DNA of 64,000 bases from Tritrichomonas musculus (Eukaryota > Parabasalia > Tritrichomonadida > Tritrichomonadidae): the NCBI GenBank assembly GCA_039105265.1, contig JAPFFF010000004.1:5678501-5742500 (forward strand), given 5' to 3'. The position numbers were made by a program, and so were the translations under genes. Shown piece after piece: positions 10,501 through 18,467 of this stretch. Within the stretch, counting starts at the first letter, position 1, and each line of letters begins with the position of its first letter. Below the pieces are notes generated by a model that worked only from the letters and a program-made list of their open reading frames with translations, was not told the origin of the DNA and did no database searches.

Positions 10501-10685
10501 TTGCAGGCATTCTCTATCTGTCTGTTGGCTCTTTGCTTATGCTTCTTAAGACCGGCGTGATTGAAATGCCCAACTCTGGCTTCTGGCGTGAATTCATCGT
10601 CAATGTTAAAACAGGAGCGATGTTTCTATTGGCATGCGGGAAAACCAGATCTGATATCAAAAGAAATGAATACTCTGGAATTTAA
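7581..10685 (+). CDS. Type I membrane receptor with repeated MRH-like domains
   Basis: 1034 residues. A hydrophobic start (MDLFFIILFFVYPFNI) acts as signal peptide. Four or five diverged repeats of about 190 residues follow. Each ends in a pattern such as GISVVYDGGYGGFSFEVVMI-CD, GVSVFYRGSMNRSAVVTFECD or GVTMKYCGAHAMFSEMRVECD, then a strand and a C-P pair. This spacing (G, Y/GG, then C-D/C-E) resembles mannose-6-phosphate receptor homology domains. Pro/Ser/Thr linkers separate repeats (near residues 575-600 and 790-800). A membrane segment lies at about 965-990 (FILALLIAGILYLSVGSLLM), followed by a short tail with E-M-P-N-x-x-F-W, as in Atg27-like/M6P-receptor-like proteins. Likely role: glycan-binding sorting receptor of the Golgi-lysosome route or a surface receptor (inference). 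The first third is AT-rich; from about 8580 GC rises and peaks at 9300-9850. Confidence 0.7.
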   Translation: MDLFFIILFFVYPFNIPLDKYSFRLQNIIWNFSDFSQISNIFRFNFDGNDYYLTLFDILTKFDLPLYCNSNIFSLFSVIMCNNISKKCYPLVSNKNFVAKKFKNTKIGQKDKYYSYSNGIILSKDGEPVYIKGQYFTFKIIYEIYCNKVTNSTANLFLNPNAQLIKDIKASNSYHLVVKLISPYGCPSHFSLKLPQPTPYYNPIIPLFFKQYLKSSPPEINTNFSRLSSQWQYGTRIPIKILQKNRRKIFIKIFKEKVSQKNYFLYYQPSERIYCPFKNACLGETNLSSAWLCEADHKKCQNFGVYSNLTKIENSKSDNYSVTITHYHPSLRRQTEVRLGCDRSFPSGFIKFKEEAEFVADEDSSQKLVLFGHTSEICEKNISLKKSLFSNQTRFVFKEGDYKIDIDISDYNGNESHWVASVAAYGPVHEYQLHFQPAGGIPCPDGCSCVDQFKNSKKTKSGRKDTFDRKIKSDRKDTFDRKMKDDFSENSTIYLCHEKVCHSYGLLSKGINSSLAAIGGMNGGVSVFYRGSMNRSAVVTFECDRSQEASLRMPTGVKLFGDTLHFSVGASDACPFSDVPDPSPLPSVHIPMPKNTSATPTPSPLLSPNFFVRNLTHYISLPVDTLEQPVFRGGLPLLVDMELGVMYSEFSPWGLLECPDGWICTAGQQANLWGCWMQPKEAGQNSPDFPYCHPIGDKRICSNLAPIAPNNLDRGVTMKYCGAHAMFSEMRVECDRKGSPAALSLHGASTIFHRSLNGHYVSYNMSSSLVCPKEFTVIPLPSPKPSPGPPIDPTKSVKYTFQSSVQNSTRIDVDMRTFQQSQQWTVFTENELFELSFIIFNPSQQVKCPINFECIDSNESNIWKCSKKRECYSLGDSRCNLSFALNDENDIKKGISVVYDGGYGGFSFEVVMICDESRKDKLLEFGKVNYINSQNLTVSVSVLTSFACPVQVEDVVDDEMRVSPGSMFILALLIAGILYLSVGSLLMLLKTGVIEMPNSGFWREFIVNVKTGAMFLLACGKTRSDIKRNEYSGI

Positions 10686-10980
10686 AAAAAAAAAAAATGT
10701 ATTCTTTTTTATATAAAAATAAATATTCGGAATATTTATTTACTTTTTGTTGTTGTTGTTGACATTTTTTTATTATTGATCTTTTTCTTTAAGTTTTTTG
10801 ATCATATTTTTTGTTACAAATAAAAGACTCACGAATTAAATAGTATGTTTGAGTTTTTAAAATACATATGTTTTCATTTGACAATAATAATAAAAAAAAC
10901 GTTTTTATTTTTTGACTTCATTACTACTTCCAGTTTAAACGCCTTTTCTCTCCATTTTCATTTAAAAGGTACAAAAGTTA
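10686..10980. other. Intergenic gap
   Basis: About 300 AT-rich bases after the receptor gene, beginning with an A run directly at the stop codon. It holds an AAAACGTTTTTATT word near 10898 that recurs near 20860 and 22328. No gene seen. Confidence 0.4.
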
Positions 10981-12170
10981 CTAATTAGCTCCGCTATTCC
11001 ACTTAATGATAATATCATTCAATCGTATCATGTGGACCATTGTGGAATGTATCTAAGCTTGGTGTCATTCAATCGTATCATGTAGTCCGCGATATTGCGT
11101 GCCAATTTTTCATCACAGTCTTTCACCATGTTTTTTGAAATGCTGGTGCAAATCTTTTCAATGTCTTCTTGTTCTGGTGTTGGATAGTTGATGTAAACAA
11201 ATCTTGATGAGATAGAGTCAGGAATGACGTTTCTTCCAAGTGTTCCAAGTTCATTTTTACATGCAATAAAATGAAATTCTGGATGAATGCTGATGATGTC
11301 GCCTGTCCCTGGAATGAAAACATTCTTCCCGATGACTGGATCAAGAGCGAATGACGGTGATTTCATAACTGGCTGAGTGTAACTTTCGTTCCTGAATGAA
11401 ATGAATGCATCTGGAAGCCTGCCTCATTGTTCTTTGAATGAGGTCTCATTCGTGCCAATGCTCGAGCGGCTGATGTTTTCCCTGCACCTGTTCTTTGATG
11501 TCTGGCTGAGAAATGATTGAATAAGACATCAAAGAACAATGAAGGGATCGTCGGTGCTGCTTCTATTTTCTGAAAACGTGTCCATCAGTGAATCTTCAAT
11601 TTCTTTCTGAATGGGAAATTGTTGATTGTTTTGAAGGATGCTGAATGCAAAGCCAACAATCTGTTCTTCACTAATTTTCTTTTCTTTTGTTAGCAACTTT
11701 GCTGAGGGTTTGACTATTGCGCTGCACAATTTAGAGATTTTAGAAATGCTTTTCTCTCCTTCCACAACTTTTTGCAAATGATGGGAATGATTGTGTCTGA
11801 ATACTTATAGCTCACTTTGTTGTCTAAATCTTCTTCATCAAAGTCGAAATCAAAAAAGTCACCTTTGTCCATTTTTTCTTCTTTCTCTTTCTCCTTTGGA
11901 ACCAATATTTCAGATGAATAACGTTCTAGCAATGTTATAACCAGTTTCTTGAATTGTTCTTCGCTGATTGATTCACTTATTTGGTTTTCAAGGACAATGA
12001 TCTCAAATCTATTCAAAAATGCTGGCGACATTTGTGATATCTTTTCAATGTTTGACGCGGCAAGGATTCGGAATGTTTCTTCAATGTCAACCTTCGGATT
12101 CGCTTGGTTCTCTGGAAAGTCAAACTGCTTTTTCTGGCCATCGTATTTCTGATCAAGAAGGCCGTTTAAT
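10981..12170 (-). pseudogene. Decayed AAA+ ATPase (dynein/midasin-like) gene
   Basis: Minus-strand fragments in changing frames keep AAA+ signatures. From the 5' side they are: DIEETFRILAASN and MSPAFLNRFEIIVLENQ (sensor-like strand and an arginine-finger region), an acidic linker, then around 11472-11494 RTGAGKTSAARALARM, a clear Walker A loop of a second AAA module. The next piece reads GTGDIISIHPEFHFIACKNE then RNVIPDSISSRFVYINYP, the post-Walker-B/sensor part, with PTPEQEDIEKIC as in midasin-like modules. Several stops and frame changes (for example at 11028-11030, about 11400, 11529 and 11714) break it. The intact parent would be a giant multi-AAA host protein. A 17 bp word is duplicated near 11015 and 11065, at the decayed 3' end. 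Confidence 0.7.
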
Positions 12171-12339
12171 TATAACTTCAGATATGTTTATTCATACTGT
12201 ATAAGTTTTGATTTGTGGCAAATTTTCGTATTTCAATTGATGTTCAAAAAGTTGATTTTTTGAGAGATTGTTACTAATTCAAATGAGTTACTCAAGGACT
12301 CGCAATTATATTTTCTGAAAACAATTATCTGATTAATTT

Positions 12340-12748
12340 GGACAATCGTTTTTTTCTACACCACTTTTTGAATGGTTTTTTCTTAACAGAGTAAGTTAAA
12401 TTTCACCATGAGTAGCTACTCATGGAAAGTAAAAAACCACCATCTTAAGGTGAAATTTAACTTACTCTGTTAAGAAAATTAACCAAAAAAATCGTAAATT
12501 AAAAATTTACCGAAAAATTATAACTATTTGCTTTTTTTGATATGAATTTATATATTTTTACATAATTTTTCAGGAATATGCACACCAGTAATCACCACGG
12601 GGCTGTGCGAAGCCGAATCGGGCTCCTTGAATTGCTGGATGAATCGGGAATCTATTTTAACTCTATGATTATGCATTATTTAGCAAAAATTGAATAAAAA
12701 AAGTATAAAAAAATATTCAAAAAATGGTGTAGAAAAATACGATTCCCC
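12340..12748. mobile_element. MITE family A, copy 1 (409 bp)
   Basis: A non-coding inverted-repeat element. One end reads GGACAATCGTTTTTTTCTAC and the other, reversed, GGGGAATCGTATTTTTCTAC; both continue into a CACCACTTTTTGAA-like stretch. A second copy lies at 42814-43220 in the opposite orientation. Inside, a 26 bp arm is repeated inverted around the perfect 20 bp palindrome at 12406-12425. The flanks GATTAATTT and TAAAAATTT agree at 6 of 9 positions, consistent with an old 9 bp target duplication as in Mutator-like elements. No ORF, so it would depend on a transposase elsewhere. Confidence 0.85.
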
Positions 12749-12801
12749 TAAAAATTTAAATCATTATTTGAAATTAAAAATACTTCACTTTTTATGAATT
12801 A

Positions 12802-12810
12802 AAAAAAAAT
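12802..12810 (-). terminator. RNA polymerase III terminator of tRNA-Thr
   Basis: A run of nine T on the minus strand, starting just after the tRNA 3' end. It is the expected oligo-T stop for polymerase III. Confidence 0.8.
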
Positions 12811-12811
12811 T

Positions 12812-12883
12812 GCCTACGAGCGGAGTCGGACCGCCGACCTTTCGCTTACAAGGCGAACGCAATAACCACTATGCTACGCAGGC
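12812..12883 (-). tRNA. tRNA-Thr (anticodon TGT)
   Basis: 72 nt on the minus strand with a full cloverleaf. The acceptor arms GCCTGCG/CGTAGGC pair with one G-U. The D arm GCA/TGC encloses TAGTGGTTAT. The anticodon stem TTCGC/GCGAA has loop CTTGTAA, giving anticodon TGT (reads ACA, Thr). The T arm GGCGG/CCGCT pairs with one G-U at its base. CCA is not encoded. A T9 run follows after two A, a standard RNA polymerase III terminator. No intron. Confidence 0.95.
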
Positions 12884-13108
12884 TACATATATTTCAAAAT
12901 ATTTATTTATAATGATATTTGCAATATCTCATTAAATATCAGATATAATTTAAGGCCAAATCTACAAAATGGATCCAAAAAAAAAACTATATATGAATAG
13001 TTTGAACTTAATAATTCTTTATTTTTACAATTTAATTGAAAACACAAATTAAATTAATGAAAAAAAAGTGTATCATCTTAAAAGATAAGACAATTTTCAA
13101 GCATCCAT

Positions 13109-13972
13109 TTAGCTTTCGAAAATATGTGGAACATTTGAAACTTCACCTATCAATTCAGCATTTCCATAATGCTTAATAACAATTTGTTCAAATTCTGATG
13201 GAATAAAGTATTTTCCAAGCCATGGAGTAAGTATTCTCATCCATTGATAATGGGGAACAACTTCTCCTGTTTTTGGATTTCTTCTTGTATACTGTAGTAT
13301 TGATCCATAATATAAAATATGTTTGCATGGAGGATCGGCAATTTTTTCTTTATAATCTAACTGTGAAATTCTTTCTATTCTAATTCGAATGCTATCCATC
13401 ATATCTTTATGAGTGACGATGATTACAGATCCTTCTTCAGGAACACGGTTTCTCATCCAGTGAATAACTCTCTCAGTTCGAAGAGATAAATGTGCAATTG
13501 ATTCACCATTTGGAGGGGTCCAGTAAAAAGCATCCCGTGCTTTTTCTTTCAAAATTTCATTAAATTCAGCTTGGCTGAATTCTCTGTCAAGCTTTGCAAA
13601 AGATCCAAAGTCTCGAGGACGAAGATAAAGTGAAGGAATCCACTTTGCGCCTTTCAAATTAAGATTTCCAGCTGTTTCAAGAGACCTGACATATTCACCA
13701 GTTAAGTATGCGTTAAATGGGAGTTTGAAGTTTTCTGAAATCCACCGTCCAGCAGCACGTGCTTGAAAAACACCAAAATCTGTTAATCGCCACTTTGAAT
13801 TGTGGGCTTTACGAAGTTCATTTCGAAAATGTGTCACAATTTCTTTTTTTCTTTTCCCTCCGTGGATGGCAACAGATCCATCAGATGCTCCATTTCGTAC
13901 AATAAGAAGATCAATTGGAAGGAAAGGATAAATTCTCCTTCCTTTGTGCCCATGAGTATGAGAAACAAACAT
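13109..13972 (-). CDS. Histidine phosphatase superfamily protein with Asn in place of the catalytic His
   Basis: 287 residues from an ATG at 13970-13972. The fold signs of the phosphoglycerate-mutase-like branch are present: LLIVRNGAS (residues 22-30, normally L-V-R-H-G-x-S), TGEYVRSLETAG (second phosphate-binding Arg96), PPNGES (Glu157, acid/base) and VIIVTHKDMM (second His188). In the first motif the nucleophile His is Asn27 (codon AAT), so normal phospho-histidine chemistry should not be possible. It may be a pseudoenzyme or phosphate-binding scaffold (inference). The region around residues 110-150 (RPRDFGSF) resembles the group that includes the plant and fungal RHGESEGN proteins. About 115 bp separate the C-terminus from the gap holding the tRNA. 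The leader is short. Confidence 0.85.
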   Translation of the reverse strand: MFVSHTHGHKGRRIYPFLPIDLLIVRNGASDGSVAIHGGKRKKEIVTHFRNELRKAHNSKWRLTDFGVFQARAAGRWISENFKLPFNAYLTGEYVRSLETAGNLNLKGAKWIPSLYLRPRDFGSFAKLDREFSQAEFNEILKEKARDAFYWTPPNGESIAHLSLRTERVIHWMRNRVPEEGSVIIVTHKDMMDSIRIRIERISQLDYKEKIADPPCKHILYYGSILQYTRRNPKTGEVVPHYQWMRILTPWLGKYFIPSEFEQIVIKHYGNAELIGEVSNVPHIFES

Positions 13973-14563
13973 TATAGATAAACTTTTTGAGAAGTTAATG
14001 ATATTAGCTTATTCAATTTTTACTGAAGTTTTGATGAAGATTGATATTCATTGATCGGCAAAAAAGACTTTTTTTGTATAAAATCTAATTATAAACACCA
14101 TTTGAATAAATTATAAAAATCACAAGAAAATAAAAAATAAAAAAATTTCAAAATGATAAGTTTCCTATTATAATCTTTTGATTCGAATTATTACTATATA
14201 TTTTGAAATAAATCAGTAAAAATAACTATATTCATTTATTCTTTAATGGGATATGAATATGAATTTATTCACATAAAAACTGAAAATTGAGAAAGTGGAA
14301 GTTGATATTTACAGAAAATACTAATATTATTGAAAAATTTGGTCAGTGAGAATTGAAATTTTAATAATTCTCACAATTTTTTTTTTATTTGTAAAAAAAA
14401 AATTTTTTTGGTTTTTCTTTTAGAAATAAATGGATAAAAAAAGTGTTTTTTGTTATATTAGTTGATTTGTGGGATAGAATAGCGATAATTATTAGAGAAG
14501 AAAATTTTGAATGAAAATGAAAAAATCAAAAATTATAAAAGGAAGCATTTTCAATAAATTTTT
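13973..14563. other. AT-rich intergenic stretch between divergent genes
   Basis: About 590 bases between the histidine-phosphatase-fold gene and the TKL kinase. AT-rich with short A and T runs; no ORF, RNA gene or repeat seen. It must contain both promoters; TTTTCAATAAATT lies a few bases before the kinase ATG. Confidence 0.4.
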
Positions 14564-17500
14564 ATGAGTGGCAATTTTTTTACACATTTAAATCCGATAA
14601 TCCAGCGTATCAATTCAATACACTCTCGACGAATGACTGCTTATGTTCACTGCTCCAAAATAAATAATTGTATTCAAGCATTAAAGCAAATACCACCAAT
14701 CATATACGAAGTAAAACTTCAGAATCCGAATAAATTAGTTAATGATGACATTTTGGAACGAATTCATGAATTAACCGTCATTTTCTCGAAACTTGAAGAT
14801 TTATTTATTCAATGTTGTTCAACAAATTGCTTTCAATTTCTTCTTTCGTCTCCTGTTGGTGATGTTAAGCGTGAATTAAAGCGTCTTCGTAACACATCAG
14901 CGGTTTTATTTACTCAACTGGATATTCCTGAAGCATCCCAAATTCTCAAAATTTCTGATGAAAGTATAAATAGCCAAGACTTTGTCGATATGAAACGAAT
15001 AGCGCAAATGTTAATCAAACTTTCTCAACAAAACCGAAAAGACGCCGAGGATTCTCTTAAAAAGCGATTTCATTCACTTGATCAAATGGGAATATCAACA
15101 AATCAAGTTGAGCTTGAAAGTATTAATATCACCATACCACCATTGCCATCAAATCTCCAAATTATTATTCCTCACAACGATATCGAATTAGGTCGAGAAA
15201 TAGGAGTAGGTCAAACAGGTGTTGTTCGTGTTGGTGTTATCAAATCTATTCAGCAAACAGTTGCTGTCAAGGTAATTTTGAAGAAAACATTCACACAACC
15301 AGAATTTGAATCTTTTAAACGAGAAATATATACACTATCTGTTGTTAGTAATCCAAATTTATTAAATTTTTATGGTTATACTAATGAACCACCATTTTGC
15401 ATCATTACCGAGTATTTACCGAATGGTTCACTTTATGATGTTTTACACAAATCTCCTTCGTTACTAACACCAACAAAACGGTCAATTATTGCGGCTGATG
15501 TTGCTCAAGGGCTAGTGTATCTACACTCGAAAGGGATAATCCATCGCGATATGAAATCTTTAAACGTTCTTCTCGATGATCATTTTCGAGCAAAAATTTG
15601 TGATTTTGGGATGGTTCAAACTCGAAACGCTCAGCAACCAATGACAGGTCTTATTGGAACAGCTCATTGGATGGCACCAGAAGTCTTGATGAGCACTCCA
15701 ACATACGATGACAAGATTGACGTTTACAGCTTTGGTATAATCTTATGGGAAATTTTGACTGGTAAAGTTCCATACGGTGAAATGTCTACAGCTAATATTG
15801 CAATATTCGTGGTTGAGCAAGGTCTACGTCCTGATATACCCGAAAATGCCCCACCTCGTATTCGTGATTTAATGACTCGATGTTGGAATGCGAACCCATT
15901 AAATAGGCCAACGATGATTGAAGTCCTTAAAGAATTAATGACACCTGAATGTCATTTCCCCAATACGAATGAAGCTCGTTTTCAAGAAGCAGAAAGTGGA
16001 GCCAAAGCTTTACTAAAGTCATTGGGTTCTAAATCACGAATGATAAGATCGAATACAATTACAACTTCTTTCTATTCTTCAAGCAAAGTAAAAAGAGGAA
16101 GTAATGTTGGTGAGGATAAGGATGAAGATACCACTGATGAATATGAGAATTTCCAACGAATTGTATATCTTAGTAAAGCTAATGAAGAAGATTCTGCAAG
16201 AATAGCAGTAAATAGTAAAAATATATTATCTTCATTTAGTAGAAAATCATCTAGTATCACTTCATCGAGTCCACATTTTAAAGAAAAAAGACATTCGTCT
16301 TTTACATCTAAAGAGTCCACAAAATTAGATGGAATTGGAATGAATGTTGAAAGTCTTGTTGCATCCCTTCAAAATAAAATTGATTCTGATCATCTAACAG
16401 TATTTTGTGATCTCCTAGAAAATAAAAAATTTGCTGATGAAGCTGCTGCTGCAGGTGGCAATAAGGTAATAGTTGAAGTCCTCACAAAACAAAAAAAGGG
16501 AACTTCCTACCTAATTGAAAAATTGGAAAAATGTAGATCGCCTCAAATTTTTGATACTTCAGTAATTAAAGCTCTTCTTAGTTTTTCTGATTCAAAGAGG
16601 CAATCATTAAGAGATAAAGCTTTATCTGCACTAATTGTTGCTACTGAATTAAGACTTGACTTCCTCAAATCTTATCCTTCGTTCTTATCAAGTCTTCTTG
16701 GCTTTCTAAAAGAGCAACCTCAAAGTAGTGGCAATAATAGTGCTAATAACTCAAGTTCAGGTCCAAATATCAATTTAAGTCCTCCGCCAAAAGTTAATCA
16801 TGCTTTACCTAGTAAGCTTTTAACTCTAGCTTGGAAATTAATAATTGTATCCGAAAAATATCCAGAAAATATTATTCCGATATTAATGTGGTATATTGAT
16901 CGTCCAGAAACTACAGAGCTTGTTGCTTCTTGCATCGTCGCTTGTATGCGATTTGAACAAAGCCATAACGAATTAACAAAAGATAATATTTCATTTCTTC
17001 TTAGAAATGTTGATCGTTTTGGTCAAATTATAGATGAATTTATTAAATCGTCAAAGAAAACATCAAAAAATGATGAAATATTCATCAAGCTTTTATTTAA
17101 AGGGAAGATGAACAAGAAAATTTATGATTTCATTCCCAAAGTTGCGGGAAGTAAACGATTTGTCATGTATGTAATTGAGAATCTTCCCCTCAAAAATGAT
17201 ATGTATAAAACAGTTAATGTTTACAATCAAATTATATCAAATTTCATTCATCTTCATCATTTCCGAAATAAAAGCAAAGCTAACAAAGGAAATGTTGGTT
17301 CTCAAAATAAAGATTCAGAAGCTGGTAACCATCCTTTCACTGATAATGATTCGAAGAATGCAAGAAATGATATAAATAATGACGATGAAGAAGATGATGA
17401 TGATTATTACGATGATTACGATATCGAAATGGAAGATGATGGGAATGGCGAGTGGAGACTCACTAATCTTGATTTCTTCAACGACAAACTCTCTCATATT

Positions 17501-18184
17501 CCAGAGTTTTATTCGGCGGCGGCTTACATGATAGGAACTCAAGATCAGCTTGATCCAATTTGCACCATTTTGATGAATATTAAAATTGATTATGCAGCTG
17601 TTTCATCAACAAAATTGCCACGAGTTCTTGCTGATGAGATTGTAAAACGAAAGGATTCAGATCAACTACTTCTTTTAATGGCCGCATCTTTCTCAATACT
17701 CAAAGTGCTTCAAGCTTCAGAATTTGTCTCAATTGTTCATCGCTTTGAATATTTTCTTCAAACCAACGATATTGAGGACTATACAAATAATTTCAGTACT
17801 TCTAATGTAATTGATGTTTCAAGCGATCAGAAGAAAAATCCTTTGAAAATGCCATCCTTTTTATGTTTGGCTGCTATTTCTAACTTTTCACCAAGTTCTG
17901 TTAATTATCAGTTGATTGTACCAGTAGCTGCTTATTTTGTGAATGTTGATTCCATTCTCATGCGTGAAACTTCTGCAATTATTTTATGCAATCATATTTC
18001 TGATCCAAATGTAGATTTAAACTTAGTGTTTAAAACTTTTGTTGATAATTTTAATGAAAAAATTGTCGACGATTCTGTAAAAGCAGCTGTTTTGGCTTTA
18101 TCCAGTGTGTGTTATAGAAGTGAAATTAGCAAAGATTTGCTCAAAGAAATGTCGAGAATTTACTCAACAATTCGAATGAAATAA
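14564..18184 (+). CDS. TKL-family protein kinase with helical N-terminus and armadillo-like C-terminus
   Basis: 1206 residues. Residues 1-175 are helical and resemble the four-helix N-terminal part found in many trichomonad TKL kinases. The kinase spans about 205-460: glycine loop GVGQTGVV (214-221), Lys236 in VAVKV, HRD 327-329 with HRDMKSLNVLL, DFG 347-349, activation loop ending GTAHWMAPE (APE 371-373), and the conserved RCWNANPLNRP. All catalytic residues are present, so it should be active. HRDMKSxN is typical of tyrosine-kinase-like Ser/Thr kinases. Residues 480-590 are Ser-rich linker. From about 595 on, helical pairs (for example SLRDKALSALIVATELRLDF) suggest an ARM/HEAT solenoid. A very acidic Asp/Glu tract lies near 940-965. 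Likely a cytoplasmic signalling kinase; its input is unknown. Confidence 0.85.
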   Translation: MSGNFFTHLNPIIQRINSIHSRRMTAYVHCSKINNCIQALKQIPPIIYEVKLQNPNKLVNDDILERIHELTVIFSKLEDLFIQCCSTNCFQFLLSSPVGDVKRELKRLRNTSAVLFTQLDIPEASQILKISDESINSQDFVDMKRIAQMLIKLSQQNRKDAEDSLKKRFHSLDQMGISTNQVELESINITIPPLPSNLQIIIPHNDIELGREIGVGQTGVVRVGVIKSIQQTVAVKVILKKTFTQPEFESFKREIYTLSVVSNPNLLNFYGYTNEPPFCIITEYLPNGSLYDVLHKSPSLLTPTKRSIIAADVAQGLVYLHSKGIIHRDMKSLNVLLDDHFRAKICDFGMVQTRNAQQPMTGLIGTAHWMAPEVLMSTPTYDDKIDVYSFGIILWEILTGKVPYGEMSTANIAIFVVEQGLRPDIPENAPPRIRDLMTRCWNANPLNRPTMIEVLKELMTPECHFPNTNEARFQEAESGAKALLKSLGSKSRMIRSNTITTSFYSSSKVKRGSNVGEDKDEDTTDEYENFQRIVYLSKANEEDSARIAVNSKNILSSFSRKSSSITSSSPHFKEKRHSSFTSKESTKLDGIGMNVESLVASLQNKIDSDHLTVFCDLLENKKFADEAAAAGGNKVIVEVLTKQKKGTSYLIEKLEKCRSPQIFDTSVIKALLSFSDSKRQSLRDKALSALIVATELRLDFLKSYPSFLSSLLGFLKEQPQSSGNNSANNSSSGPNINLSPPPKVNHALPSKLLTLAWKLIIVSEKYPENIIPILMWYIDRPETTELVASCIVACMRFEQSHNELTKDNISFLLRNVDRFGQIIDEFIKSSKKTSKNDEIFIKLLFKGKMNKKIYDFIPKVAGSKRFVMYVIENLPLKNDMYKTVNVYNQIISNFIHLHHFRNKSKANKGNVGSQNKDSEAGNHPFTDNDSKNARNDINNDDEEDDDDYYDDYDIEMEDDGNGEWRLTNLDFFNDKLSHIPEFYSAAAYMIGTQDQLDPICTILMNIKIDYAAVSSTKLPRVLADEIVKRKDSDQLLLLMAASFSILKVLQASEFVSIVHRFEYFLQTNDIEDYTNNFSTSNVIDVSSDQKKNPLKMPSFLCLAAISNFSPSSVNYQLIVPVAAYFVNVDSILMRETSAIILCNHISDPNVDLNLVFKTFVDNFNEKIVDDSVKAAVLALSSVCYRSEISKDLLKEMSRIYSTIRMK

Positions 18185-18467
18185 ATGTTTTTGTTTTTGT
18201 TTTTGATTTATTTATTAATAAATTGTGTTTATTGCGTGTAGATAGTTATTTATTCTTATTCGTCTTTTTTTTTTTTTTTTTTTTTTAATTATCTATTGAA
18301 AATGAAGAATTAAAGTATTTGAAATGTAACAAATTTTTAATTTTTGTTTGAGAAATAAAAATTAGAAGTTAAATTTTGAAAAAAAAAAACAAACATTAAT
18401 ATATTTATTGATCTAATTAAACAAATAACATGAACTATTAAAATAAAAGTAGTACCGAATAAAATGC

